Shown here piece by piece: positions 1 to 10,435 of a stretch of DNA of 64,000 bases. Each line of letters opens with the position of its first letter. Position 1 is the stretch's first letter. The notes under the pieces are model-generated. The model did no database searches and was not told where the DNA came from. It saw only the letters and a list, made by a program, of their open reading frames with translations. This DNA comes from Gracilaria gracilis (Eukaryota > Rhodophyta > Florideophyceae > Gracilariales > Gracilariaceae): assembly GCA_030374805.1 (NCBI GenBank), contig JARGSG010000037.1, positions 372,001 to 436,000 of the forward strand, in the 5' to 3' direction. The position numbers and the translations under genes were made by a program.

Positions 1-3000
1 GTATCCCCAGATTTATTATTGCCCTCTCTATCCCATCCAAGTTTCCCCAGTTTACTGAATATTCCGAAAGATGATAATGAAGGAGACCTTGTCGAATTAA
101 CCAGACCTATCTTCTCTTGGATTGCAGCGATCATCTCTGCTCTCTCAGCGTTCGTCTTGCAGTTTCGCAAAGCGGCTTCAATTCCGTCAACAAAGCCTTC
201 CTTCGAATCCTTGGAGCACTGTGTAACATTTGCAGCTATCCTTGAAGTTCTAATCTTGTCAATTCTCTTATCGATGGCGTCTTCTTCAACCTCAAGCCAG
301 TGGAAGACCCAACTGTCGTCTTCTTCGAATGAATCGTGACCGGATCTTTCCTTTAAGTCATCGTAATCCATTGTTCCATTTGGAGCACCATGGCCCCTCA
401 TTCCCGTTTCCATACGATAATCAGCACCCCATTTTCGCAAAAGACTGGTAATCTTCTCAACACACATACTGGGATCTGCCTCTAGTACCTTCTTTCTTAC
501 TCTCTCTTCAGCTAGACGGCGTTGCAGACGCCAGTAGAAGAAGGATCGTGCATCTTGCCAGTCAATTACTCTTCGCACGGCACCTTTAGCGATTAATCGC
601 CCGGGAGTATCATGAAGATCACAGAAAGCTGTTGCAATACTCCTGTAGATTGGAAGAACCTCAACTTCTCGGGCATAAATTGTTTCATGGATTGATTGCT
701 TCTGCTCATCACTCAAAATTGCACCGTGCTGATTGGTACCCCTCAGTTCCTCATCAAGCTCTCTGAGTTTGGGGTCCAGTTGATGCATGGTCCTAATCAA
801 GTGTCGACGTCGATACTTGACATCGACTGTTCCTTCTGGCTCTAAAACACCCCCACGCGAAGTCGGATCAGCATACATTTCAATCATTTCCGGATTGATA
901 AGCGTGTCAAGAACAACCCACGCACCGCCCCTAAGCTCAGCCCCAGGAGGTATATATACAAACACAGGCTGCTCATAACATCGAAGGGCATCAACAATCA
1001 AGGATCCAGACTTCAGAATTTCATCAAACATATCACGCATACCTCCCGAAAATCCACGCCAGTTCGCAAGAATAAACAGGGGAAGGCCCTCCCGGTCAAA
1101 ATCCTTGATGGCTTGTGCAGTCTTTGCAGCAGAGTCAGGGTACCATACTTGCCCTGCTTGAGTCACCACACTCTCTCTCGTATCCGGAGAAGCAGGGTCT
1201 GCTGGCGTAACTCTCTCAACAGATCTTGTCTCGACGGCCACAACCCCAGTAGGAACACCACCGAGACGAGCTCTTCCAACAATGACAGTCTTTGCCCATC
1301 CATCAAGATATTCTTCCCAGGAGTCCTTATCAAACAATCCTCCAAGGAATCTCCTATCGTCACCTGTATTGTCAACTTCCCCAGTGATAAGTTTTAGTCT
1401 TGGATCATAGGATTGCCCGTTTAACAAGGGTTTAGAAAGGATAGCTCGCGAAACGGGGTCTCTGGATTCAACGATTGGTAGCTTTTCACCCTTGGTCTTA
1501 GGGATATAGCTTAACCATCTCAACACAGCATCAACACCCTGAACATCATCGTCAACCATTGTATGAGTGATCCCGTTGGGGTGCATGACTTTCGTTCCAC
1601 CGAGCTGCTCGTTACTGATGTACACGTCATGACCTAGTACCTTATTAAGCGCAGAATAACCAGTTAAGATTATTGGAGCGGCTGACTTCTTCTGAATTAC
1701 TCGCTGGCCAAGACGGACTAGATAAGCCCCTATACCAACAGAACGTGAAGAAACATAGCTTAACGTGAACGTCTCTTCGTAGGCGCGTGAAGTTTCACCA
1801 GCAATGAGCCCGGATCCCATTAAATTCTCTACCCCTATTCCGTGTTCAAGTCCTATTATGTCCGTTACTTCACGCATACCGTTGCCAACCTTTCTACCGG
1901 TCTTTATCCCTTGACCAAGCTCCTGAAGGTCTGATTCCTTCACAGTTATACACTTGAATCCCTTGCTCGGAGCTGTTGCATCAATCCAATCTACTTGAAG
2001 CTTTTCTCTTACTTCATCGGCGACACCAATCCTCGCGCCTGAATTTGCTGCAAGGTATATACGTGGTATACCTCGCTCTCTCGCCATCCTTGATGCGGCA
2101 CAGAAGAGTGTGTCTTCTTCCGGTCCGAAGGAACCACTTCGGAAAGTGATGTCATTAGCTATTACGATAATTTGCCGGCCATTAGGATACTCAGGAGTCC
2201 TAATAAGCCATATCCAAGCCACCATCCCAATATCGTTCTGCCCAGGCTTTCTTGTCGTTTCAACCAGTTGTGACCCAGATCTTGTTGATGTGTCGCTTGA
2301 TAAGACTAATTCTTTGACTTCGAGCAACTCTGAGGGCATCTTATGGCGATGGAATCCCCCTAGAAGTCTATCTTCTGAATATCTCCGCCACGTTTGATGA
2401 AGCTGTTTCGTGAATATATGCATGAAGTCATATACGTAAGTGGTTTCCATCGCTTGCGCTACAACCCTTCTTCTTTGAATACGATCCATGATTGGATATG
2501 GTTCGGACACGAGCGAACCATGTAATGAACCAGGGCTGTCATTCGAAACAGTGACAAATAGCTCCTCTCCTGTGTTCGGGTCGACAGTTTCAACATAGCT
2601 TTCTACTCGCAAGATATGACCAGTAGGGTTGAATAACAGAAATCGCAGGGGAATAATCGATGCGGAATCGTCCTTCGCGACAACAAGGGCAGGGACCTTG
2701 ATTTCGACTGCGAAAACTCGTAGACTCCAGCATCGGTTGGCGTACCTTTGGAACATGCGCCGACAAATTGCCTCCACATCCTCAATGTCAATCTCAACTG
2801 ATGGCACTATGTTCAAGAATATATGGTTAAAATCTGTCCTTCGGAATCGTCTATCACAGTTTGCCATTTCGACGGCATCCAAAGCTTCTATGAATGTCCT
2901 TTCAGCTTCTGGCATTGAAACGATCGCACCGTCATTGGCACTTGAAAATACGTCTGCTTGGCGAATGACAGCTCTGACAAAGAAACGAGCATCCACATCT

Positions 3001-6000
3001 CGTTGGAAGCGGTGGTCGTATTTCTTTGGGTTGGGCCCAGTTGTTACGGATTCGTTCTCCTTCGCAATCACCCTAGAAGTGCTCGGCATTTTGGATCCTG
3101 CAGGTGAATCCGTGCCATCTGAAGCCTTGTTGTGCTCCAAACTTTGATTATCTCTAATTGGTGGCTTCTTTCCTGACCCTATCGAATCCCCAGCCTTCCT
3201 TTTGCGAGATAATGATTTGTCTTGCGCGAAGAATACATGTATTGAGCGATTAGGATATCCAAATCTGGATATCGAGAAGTTTGACAAACGCGATAATTCC
3301 AATTGAAACGCCATTGGTGGATCAATATGACGGTAGATCGGATCCTCATCAAACTTGTTCCCAACTCTGAGGGTGAAGAACCCGGGGTAAGTTAGAGATT
3401 CGCTTGTAGAACCCGGAATGACAACGAAAGTCACAGCTTTGATTCCAGCTTTCGCGGCGAGATCCATTCTAGAAGGCCGCGCACGGCAGAAGGCAGATAA
3501 TGACTTGCTCACCATGTTTTCAACTAGAAACGGATCACGCTCCGCATCGAAGCTCTGTTTTGCACTGCCAACGTTCCCAGAGTCACCTTCACTATTTCCT
3601 ACAACAGGCGGAGCGCTAGAGTCCCAACGTAGCAATATCGTCAACACGTTCACATTCCTCACCAAAGACGAGGTATGCTCTCGAGCATACATGTCCAGAA
3701 TAGAATCAAACTCTGCTTCCATTGACGACCAATCTTGAAAGGCAGCAAGCTTTCCGTCGCGAAATGGCTCCCCATCGAGTTCGGTGGAAGCACCATCTAT
3801 CGCTTGTGAAAGATTGTCAGCCGAATCAAAAGACTTCATCCCCCCTGACACAGGTGCCCGAGGCTTTCTAACACCGTTCACTGAAACAAAGTTTGGCCCA
3901 CTATCGTCTCGCTTCAAAAACCTGAACTTCCATGCAGCAGTAAGGGTTGGGTTCGTGAGATGGCTTTCTGAACAGAAAACCTTCAGATCGTCAACATCAT
4001 ATGCGCGGTAGGATCGCAACAGATAAACCTGCGTAGCAACACTTCGCACTGCAGATGAAACAACAGAATTTTCGGAAGGGAAGATGAACGAGACAAGCAC
4101 ATCGAGTATCGAATCACTGAGCCGCACAAGGCGTTGGATTTCTTCTTCCCTCCTTTCTGGTGGTGCTCTGACAATGTGTTCCAACATATTCTCAATCGAA
4201 GTCTTGCGTTGGTGAAAGTGTGGCAGTCTCAAATCCGCTACCATAATTCTGGCTCGCAGAGCAATATCAGAATACTCTGGAGCGTATAGCTGGCTGAGCT
4301 GATGAAGCCGTGCCTTTAACGCTGCTGTCTGTACGTTCTCTTCCGAAAGCACTGCAGACAATGCGGGTCTGGACAGCACTTCAAGAAAGTTGATCAAAGA
4401 AGTGTTCTTTTCTCTAAGGCGAATATGGGAGACTGCGACATCGACGATTGAGGACAAGTCGTTTTTGTTTCCATCGCGAAGCGCAAACAATGCGTCAGCT
4501 GCACCTCCTGTCCGTCGGGCGAAGTTTTTCTCGATTTTGAGAAACTCATCAAGCAAGCTAGCGATTGACGAAGCAAGTATGCTCCCAGTTGAGTACTTGG
4601 AAGCTGTTTTCATCAACTCCGATGCTTCCGGAACGTCCCGACAGTGAGCGAGAATCTGAGAAACTGCATATGAAACCATTTTTGTCTGCTTCATCCATTT
4701 CTGCTTCGCTTGAGTGCTGTTAGGGTTCGAAAAACATCCTCCCATCTTTTCTCCTCTACCAAAGTCATTTTTGTCTTCGACACCGGCGTCTAGTAACATT
4801 GACTGCAGTTCAGACTCAATACTCTTCTGCAAATCAGGAGAAATCCGTCCCGACAGGAAAGAAAGTGTTTGTCTGATTTCTCCCGCGCAAACCCTCACAT
4901 CATCAACAGCGTTGATGAAATCCATCACTGAGCCTTTCTTGGCATCAAATCCCCGCAAGAGCAACCGCAACTGCTTCTCTGCGGCAAGGAACTGTTGATG
5001 TGGTTTTAGACCCATAGCCTGGGGATCTTTAAAATCTGGCAAGCTACCAACGAACTTTTCAGCTCTCCGAACCTTGGTTGGATCATCCAACTCCATGGTG
5101 GCGATAACCTCTCCAATTTCGATAGAGGTGCCCTCAGTGCTAGTGAGTGATATTCTTCCAGCTTCAGGTGCCGACAAAGTTAGATACATCTTCATAACCT
5201 CGAGCTCGACGTACGGTTGACCGACAGAAACTCGTTCATCATTTTCTACTAGATAACGAACTAGTTTTCCACTCACGGACGAAGCGAGTCGTGTTGGATC
5301 ATATTCTTTCGGGAATAAGCAGGTCTTCCCATCGATGGAAAGACGCAAACCTGCGGGTTCTTCCCGCAAATAACATACATGAGATCGACCGTTCAGCACT
5401 ACGAGCTTCGCACCATCTGCGAGAGTACGAAGCTCTGCCAGAACGCTCTTCTGGGATTCTTTGCCGTATTCATCGTTCGCTAGTCGCACTCTAAATGTCG
5501 AAACATCCGCGCGCGTCACCTTAAAGCAGTACTTCACATCGTCGTATATGAGCTCCACAGGAAATTCGACTAGAGATTTATCGAGTGGAGGTAACTGTCC
5601 GCGCTCGAGGCACTTCGTGAAAAGGTCAGCCCTGTCGGTGAACTGGACATGTGCTCGACATACAGCCCCAATAATCACTGCCAGGTCTGTTGGAGGCCTC
5701 TCTGCGGCAACCTTTTCCGCAATAAGGCTGTCAAGCCAGGCAGTTGTGATTCGGTTTTCACGGAAAGCACTCATTTCCAAGAGCTTGATGAGGTATTCCA
5801 CCGTGGTTCGGATGTCACCGCGAATAGAGAGCTCCTTCAATGCAAGCACAAGTGACCTTCTCGATGACTCTCGGGTTTCACCCCAAGCGAATAGATGGCC
5901 GAACTGAGAGTCAGCGAATTCATGAACCCCACCCGAAGCACCGACACTGAAGTAGCCCCAAACGTTCGGAGTGTTCCGGAACGTCAGTTCTTGAATGCCG

Positions 6001-7385
6001 CCAGAAGTTGGCTGAAATCCTTCATCAGGATTCTCTGCGGTGACTCTGCAGGCGATGACGTGACCATGTGGAGGCATAGGAGCCAACGCTAGTGGCTCAA
6101 GATCCTCCCCTGAGTGCTCAGAGCTCAGCGTTCCGTTACCAGATTGGCGAGGGGGCGTCGACAAAGCTGCGAGAGGTGAGGCGACATGTTCATCGAATGA
6201 AGGACCATCGGGGAGACGCAGGAACTTGCGAATGGTAGCAACGCTTCTAAGAGGAATGCCCATTCCAATGTGAAGCTGTAGGGCAGGCAGATTGACGCCA
6301 GTGATCCATTCCGTGACGGGGTGCTCCACTTGCAGGCGAGGATTGAGTTCAAGGAAGTAGAATTCACCGCCGCTCTTATCTCCCTTGTAGAGGTATTCTA
6401 CGGTGCCTGCACCAACATATCCAACCTCCTTTGCTAGAGCCACAGCCGCTTTTTCTAAGCCCTTCCACACATTTGGGGGCGCCGCAACAACTGGTCCTTC
6501 CTCAATAATCTTCTGATGTCTTCTTTGAACAGAGCAATCTCTCCCGTACAGTGCGATAGCATCACCATACTCATCAGCGACGATCTGAACTTCTAGATGA
6601 CGAGCGTTTTGCACTAGACGCATGAGGAAAATCGGGGATCCTGGCACTTCACTTGCAACTTGACGATAGGCAGTACATATTGCGGCTTCCTCAAACACGA
6701 CGCGAATACCCTTTCCACCGCCGCCCTCGGATGCCTTCACGACAAGTGGATACCCACATTCTTCAGCGGCTCTCTTCGCATGTTCCGCAGACAGCACGCA
6801 CGCTTTCTGGTAGACGTCATCCGGGACTCCGCCATCGTGCTTGTAGTTGACAGTCAGGCCTACGCCCGACCAAGCGACGGTGGGCACCTTAGCCGACTGC
6901 GCAATAATTGTGCTCGCAATCTTGTCACCCAAAGCATGCATACTCTTCGGGTTAGGGCCTAAGAAGGTTATGCCAAGCTGAGACAGCCTCGCTGGCAAGT
7001 TGGGATTCTCAGAGGCATGTCCCCATCCCGCCCAGACGGCATCGCAATCGAAACGATTGGCAAGGTCGCAGATGAGCTCGACGTTAGCGAAGTTGTGGTT
7101 GTTGGATCCGCCCGGGACGGAGGTCCACATATCGGCCATTCGCACATACTCGGCATTAGCGGCTACATCTTCCGGGGTGGCCATGGAGACAAACTCGATG
7201 GTACGCTCGTTGCCAAAGGTCTCGTAGGACCATCTTCGAATGGAGCGAATGGCTTTGACGGCGGCAATTCCATTGTTGGCGATAAGGATCTTGCTGATGA
7301 CTCGCTTGCCGCGCAGACGCTTGACATAGTTCTGAAGCGGGGTGGTCTCGGGCTGCGACTCGACAAGGTCGACAGACTTGGTCAT
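1..7385 (-). CDS. ACC1: Acetyl-CoA carboxylase, eukaryotic multidomain type (C-terminus cut by window start)
   Basis: Makes malonyl-CoA from acetyl-CoA, bicarbonate and ATP, the committed step of fatty acid synthesis and elongation. The minus frame is open without a stop from ATG at 7383-7385 to position 3, about 2,461 codons, with no intron. In order: biotin carboxylase with the ATP-grasp glycine motif EGGGGKG (about residue 223) and FYFLELNPRLQVEHPVTE; biotin carrier domain with the biotinyl motif EVMKM (about residue 730, plus-strand 5187-5203); a long central region; carboxyltransferase with YLAANSGARIG (about residue 1775) and PTSRGGVLEPEG (about residue 2180). Yeast-type enzymes are 2,200-2,300 aa, so the cut lies near the C-terminus. 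The N-terminus MTKSVDLVESQ is short and not transit-peptide-like, which suggests the cytosolic enzyme. Very sure of the family. Confidence 0.97.
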   Translation of the reverse strand, partial: MTKSVDLVESQPETTPLQNYVKRLRGKRVISKILIANNGIAAVKAIRSIRRWSYETFGNERTIEFVSMATPEDVAANAEYVRMADMWTSVPGGSNNHNFANVELICDLANRFDCDAVWAGWGHASENPNLPARLSQLGITFLGPNPKSMHALGDKIASTIIAQSAKVPTVAWSGVGLTVNYKHDGGVPDDVYQKACVLSAEHAKRAAEECGYPLVVKASEGGGGKGIRVVFEEAAICTAYRQVASEVPGSPIFLMRLVQNARHLEVQIVADEYGDAIALYGRDCSVQRRHQKIIEEGPVVAAPPNVWKGLEKAAVALAKEVGYVGAGTVEYLYKGDKSGGEFYFLELNPRLQVEHPVTEWITGVNLPALQLHIGMGIPLRSVATIRKFLRLPDGPSFDEHVASPLAALSTPPRQSGNGTLSSEHSGEDLEPLALAPMPPHGHVIACRVTAENPDEGFQPTSGGIQELTFRNTPNVWGYFSVGASGGVHEFADSQFGHLFAWGETRESSRRSLVLALKELSIRGDIRTTVEYLIKLLEMSAFRENRITTAWLDSLIAEKVAAERPPTDLAVIIGAVCRAHVQFTDRADLFTKCLERGQLPPLDKSLVEFPVELIYDDVKYCFKVTRADVSTFRVRLANDEYGKESQKSVLAELRTLADGAKLVVLNGRSHVCYLREEPAGLRLSIDGKTCLFPKEYDPTRLASSVSGKLVRYLVENDERVSVGQPYVELEVMKMYLTLSAPEAGRISLTSTEGTSIEIGEVIATMELDDPTKVRRAEKFVGSLPDFKDPQAMGLKPHQQFLAAEKQLRLLLRGFDAKKGSVMDFINAVDDVRVCAGEIRQTLSFLSGRISPDLQKSIESELQSMLLDAGVEDKNDFGRGEKMGGCFSNPNSTQAKQKWMKQTKMVSYAVSQILAHCRDVPEASELMKTASKYSTGSILASSIASLLDEFLKIEKNFARRTGGAADALFALRDGNKNDLSSIVDVAVSHIRLREKNTSLINFLEVLSRPALSAVLSEENVQTAALKARLHQLSQLYAPEYSDIALRARIMVADLRLPHFHQRKTSIENMLEHIVRAPPERREEEIQRLVRLSDSILDVLVSFIFPSENSVVSSAVRSVATQVYLLRSYRAYDVDDLKVFCSESHLTNPTLTAAWKFRFLKRDDSGPNFVSVNGVRKPRAPVSGGMKSFDSADNLSQAIDGASTELDGEPFRDGKLAAFQDWSSMEAEFDSILDMYAREHTSSLVRNVNVLTILLRWDSSAPPVVGNSEGDSGNVGSAKQSFDAERDPFLVENMVSKSLSAFCRARPSRMDLAAKAGIKAVTFVVIPGSTSESLTYPGFFTLRVGNKFDEDPIYRHIDPPMAFQLELSRLSNFSISRFGYPNRSIHVFFAQDKSLSRKRKAGDSIGSGKKPPIRDNQSLEHNKASDGTDSPAGSKMPSTSRVIAKENESVTTGPNPKKYDHRFQRDVDARFFVRAVIRQADVFSSANDGAIVSMPEAERTFIEALDAVEMANCDRRFRRTDFNHIFLNIVPSVEIDIEDVEAICRRMFQRYANRCWSLRVFAVEIKVPALVVAKDDSASIIPLRFLLFNPTGHILRVESYVETVDPNTGEELFVTVSNDSPGSLHGSLVSEPYPIMDRIQRRRVVAQAMETTYVYDFMHIFTKQLHQTWRRYSEDRLLGGFHRHKMPSELLEVKELVLSSDTSTRSGSQLVETTRKPGQNDIGMVAWIWLIRTPEYPNGRQIIVIANDITFRSGSFGPEEDTLFCAASRMARERGIPRIYLAANSGARIGVADEVREKLQVDWIDATAPSKGFKCITVKESDLQELGQGIKTGRKVGNGMREVTDIIGLEHGIGVENLMGSGLIAGETSRAYEETFTLSYVSSRSVGIGAYLVRLGQRVIQKKSAAPIILTGYSALNKVLGHDVYISNEQLGGTKVMHPNGITHTMVDDDVQGVDAVLRWLSYIPKTKGEKLPIVESRDPVSRAILSKPLLNGQSYDPRLKLITGEVDNTGDDRRFLGGLFDKDSWEEYLDGWAKTVIVGRARLGGVPTGVVAVETRSVERVTPADPASPDTRESVVTQAGQVWYPDSAAKTAQAIKDFDREGLPLFILANWRGFSGGMRDMFDEILKSGSLIVDALRCYEQPVFVYIPPGAELRGGAWVVLDTLINPEMIEMYADPTSRGGVLEPEGTVDVKYRRRHLIRTMHQLDPKLRELDEELRGTNQHGAILSDEQKQSIHETIYAREVEVLPIYRSIATAFCDLHDTPGRLIAKGAVRRVIDWQDARSFFYWRLQRRLAEERVRKKVLEADPSMCVEKITSLLRKWGADYRMETGMRGHGAPNGTMDYDDLKERSGHDSFEEDDSWVFHWLEVEEDAIDKRIDKIRTSRIAANVTQCSKDSKEGFVDGIEAALRNCKTNAERAEMIAAIQEKIGLVNSTRSPSLSSFGIFSKLGKLGWDREGNNKSGD

Positions 7386-9758
7386 ATGTACGTGTTGACG
7401 GCGGTAACAAAGGCGCACGTGCTATCGCATGGGAAGCCAACCGGAGATCACGAGCGACAAAACGGCGCGCCGAAAACAAGCGACTCGCGAGAATTAATCG
7501 CCGCGCAGCGCACGCCTGGGCCGACAGCGGCGCAAACGCAGAGTTGACGCCGAGCTACGAACGGCGCTGCGTGTGAAACGTTGACGCGGCTCGGTGGAAG
7601 GCGGTCGGACTCGGGCTGGGGGTATATCTACGCCAGTCGGCGGCGGCGCTGATGATGCCGAGTGCAGGTGGCCCGACGCGCTCCCATGCGAGGGCGGCGC
7701 CATCAAGCGCGGCGCGTGGCGCGCTGTGCCAAACGTACACCGGCCACGTGTGCACAGCTCGTGTCGCTTCACAGGCGAGTCACAGAGCGCGCGTTTGAAA
7801 GCGCCGCGGTGCAGCTCCGCTCCGTAGCCATATCGTGAGATGCTGCATCTCAGCAGCACCACAACGTTGCGACGAATGCCTTTGCTTTTGTTTGCCATTC
7901 TGCAGCTCGCACTGCGTGCATGACCGCCTTCGACGGCACCAGCTGTTCCGCCCACTATCATAGACAAGGCAGCTTTGGCGCCACAGCGCCCTGTGATTGC
8001 TGCGGCGCTTCTGCTTTGGAAGGCCGTTTTGCGGCGTGCTGCTCCGCCTTGCTGCGCCATTGCCCGCCAGACGGCGCTCAGAGGAGGAGCACTGACCAAG
8101 GTGACGTTTGCCACATTGGACCTTATCACACCTTCGCTTGTACGCTTTCCGCTTCGCACGAGGCGTCTTGAGATTCAGACAACTCGTCACCATCATGCGC
8201 CAAGCCCGTGTAGAGAGACCTCCGCGAAGAACACATCTGTTCTATCTGCGCTGCCCTAACCACTTATCATAACACCAGCTGTCTGCGAATGACTGTTTGT
8301 CTTCGTCTTCATTCTATTCGATTAAGTAGTATCCCCGTATCTAGACGCTGTGAGTGAGCCGTTTCTATCTGTGAATTGTGCTCGAAAGCGCGCCGGTGAT
8401 GCAATTGTACACCGCTTCTAATAGTATAGGCAGAATGCTTCTCTTGTACGACTTCTTCCTTCACGGGTCCGGTATTCTTTACAACATAAACCACATCCTG
8501 GCAAGAAACGTCATGTTTTGAACTCCATAAACTTCGTAACATACAAAGCGGGGCACGCTGTTGCTTTGCAAGAACACAAAGTGATACAGCGATATCCACA
8601 AATGGTTTTCCCACCTTCCGCTCCTACTCTTCGCCGCGCGGTTTTGTTTTACAGAACAGGATTGCTGTGTCCATTAGCTGTGAAAAGAGCACCCTATCCA
8701 ATACTATCGTATCTTTGAACTTCCCGAGTTCGACGTTCAATTCCTGACCGAATTTCTCCCAACGGGTCATCAAAGCCAGGTACACGTACATGTTCGCCTA
8801 CAAGCTGTCCAGCTACTGCTAGGGCCATCGGTAGACCGCCGCCCATGTTTAATTCATTGTTTAGGCTCACCGCACTTCTACGCTGTATGATCGTGATCTG
8901 ACCTTGCAGGGTTCAGAACTTCCCGATTTGTCGTCTTTAGGTTCGGGATAGGGTACGTCTAGTAAACCGTCATAGAAAGCACTCCGGTACATTTTCGACG
9001 ATACAAGGCTGCGCAATCACAAGTTGATATGGACAACACAACTTGAAAGCATCTCAAAAATGAGGTGATCTATACCTACAATATGTCACAGAAACGTCGA
9101 AGCCGATAAGCAGTGGCTGAAATGTTTACCTTGTCGTTGAAGCATGGTTCCAGGTACACTAAATAGATCCAAGGTTTCCAGGCAGAAGCGATTGGTTTGA
9201 ATCAAGACGGGCGAGACAATAGTCCTATTGCTGCGAATGCTAGGTGTCTCACTCGTCCACAGTCTTCATTGGAGAACTGGAACGCTGACCGGCCTCATAC
9301 TGACTGTGCCTCGCATTTTCATTTCCCACAGCAGCATCGCGTTCGTCCGGGTCTGAAATCTTTGCTACTTTCGCTAATTCTGTATTGTGTACCTTCTTGG
9401 CGGATCGGTCACACATCATCCGATTATCATCATCTCCACATATTTTGCGCATCTTTCCCTTATTCCTTCTCATCTCGGACTCTGGTGATCTTTCTCTTAG
9501 AGGAATCATGTTTTGTTGACGACAAGCTTCTTCGTGTCGACGATCAATACTCGCTGCGAATTCAAATTGCAGAGTTGTTGTTTGCTGAATGGATTCATGG
9601 ATTCTGTACCGATTCAAACTTTTGACTGGATTTTTGCTACTGTACAAGTGGCGACCGGTCGTTCGAACTGGAACTATTTCTGGCGAACTATTTCAACTTC
9701 TTTTCAAATTACACGAAGTTTTGACGAAAGTTGACCGCCGTGTGAGACTCCGCAAAGC
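7386..9758. other. Intergenic, no supported gene
   Basis: About 2.4 kb upstream of the carboxylase. The first 800 bases are GC-rich and carry overlapping ORFs on both strands (for example minus 7494-8159) with Arg/Ala/Ser-rich translations typical of chance ORFs in GC-rich DNA. The rest, 8.3-9.7 kb, is near 45-50 % GC with only short unrelated ORFs. I see no domain, signal peptide or RNA gene here; it should contain the carboxylase promoter. Confidence 0.5.
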
Positions 9759-9759
9759 C

Positions 9760-9766
9760 TATAAAA
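9760..9766 (+). promoter_or_regulatory. TATA box of the U1 snRNA gene
   Basis: The sequence reads TATAAAAGGGGG, with TATAAAA starting 51 bases before the predicted 5' end of the U1-like RNA. It is the only good TATA element nearby. The spacing is longer than at a typical mRNA promoter, so the assignment is an inference from position. Confidence 0.5.
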
Positions 9767-9810
9767 GGGGGCGGCCTTGGTCGGAAGTGGCATCCCGCGA
9801 GAGTCTGGTC

Positions 9811-10005
9811 ATACTTACCTGGCGCCGCTCACTGCCGATTCAAGATGGAGGCGTGGGCTGGATCGAGAGCACCCATTGCACGCCACGGTCCCTCGCGGAC
9901 TTGCTTTTGGCAGGGAGCTTGACGTTCACAAGGTTACCGCAACGGTGGCTTTGGGCGCTTAATTTATGACCCTGGGCCAGCTTGCGTTCGCGCAGCTGCC
10001 CTGTT
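9811..10005 (+). ncRNA. U1 spliceosomal snRNA (candidate)
   Basis: U1 pairs with 5' splice sites. The RNA would begin ATACTTACCTGGC, identical to the invariant U1 5' end that base-pairs with GTAAGT donors. Further on: CCATTGCACGCC, close to the stem-loop II loop that binds U1A (ATTGCACTCC in animals); an Sm-type site AATTTATGA at 9961-9969 (canonical AATTTNTGG); then a 3' hairpin at about 9974-10001 whose apex is GCG-TTCG-CGC, the same apex as U1 stem-loop IV (TGCGTTCGCGC). The order and spacing fit U1, and about 195 nt is slightly long against 164 in human. The stem-loop I loop is divergent. The 3' end is estimated from the hairpin. Introns with GTAAGT, GTACGT and GTATGT donors occur later in this window. 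Confidence 0.85.
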
Positions 10006-10435
10006 CCCCCAATCTTACCCGCTCACTCTTCTTTTCTTGCTTGTCTTGTGTGATACAGGCTGCCTTGTGGTCCGGATCGCATACCATCTCTTTGCATGTC
10101 ATTGCACCTGCTCTCTCCCTAAGATCAAGTAAACATGACCATGTTCTACGGAACGTCATCTCCGTGGCCCATGGCATCATCTGCATGTCAGACAGCTTGA
10201 GGCGACCCGCATCGCCACGAAGAGCGACATTTCGAAAACAGAACCACTCTGCATTGCTTTATTGTAGCATCGTGTTTTTTAGCCGATCGCCACCAGCAAA
10301 CCCCACACGCGTAGATACTGTTGATGAAAGCTCAGCGCCTCGCCCCTACATAGTAAAACACTCTGCATCTGGCGCCCACAAACACAAGTCTCCGCGAAAT
10401 TGTTTTTCGTGACGAGCCCACTCAACCCGCACCAC
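10006..10435. other. Intergenic, nothing seen
   Basis: The 430 bases between the U1 gene and the 3' end of the minus-strand membrane protein gene contain no supported ORF. Only the 3' flank of the snRNA and the presumed 3' UTR of the next gene are expected here. Confidence 0.5.

Noticed and set aside
7494-8259. ORFs of up to 221 aa on both strands upstream of the carboxylase
   Set aside because: Arg/Ala/Ser-rich in all frames, no domain, overlapping on both strands; expected by chance in GC-rich DNA.
9197-9647. 142-aa plus and 132-aa minus ORFs
   Set aside because: They overlap each other, have no signal peptide or motif, and show no duplicate elsewhere in the window.
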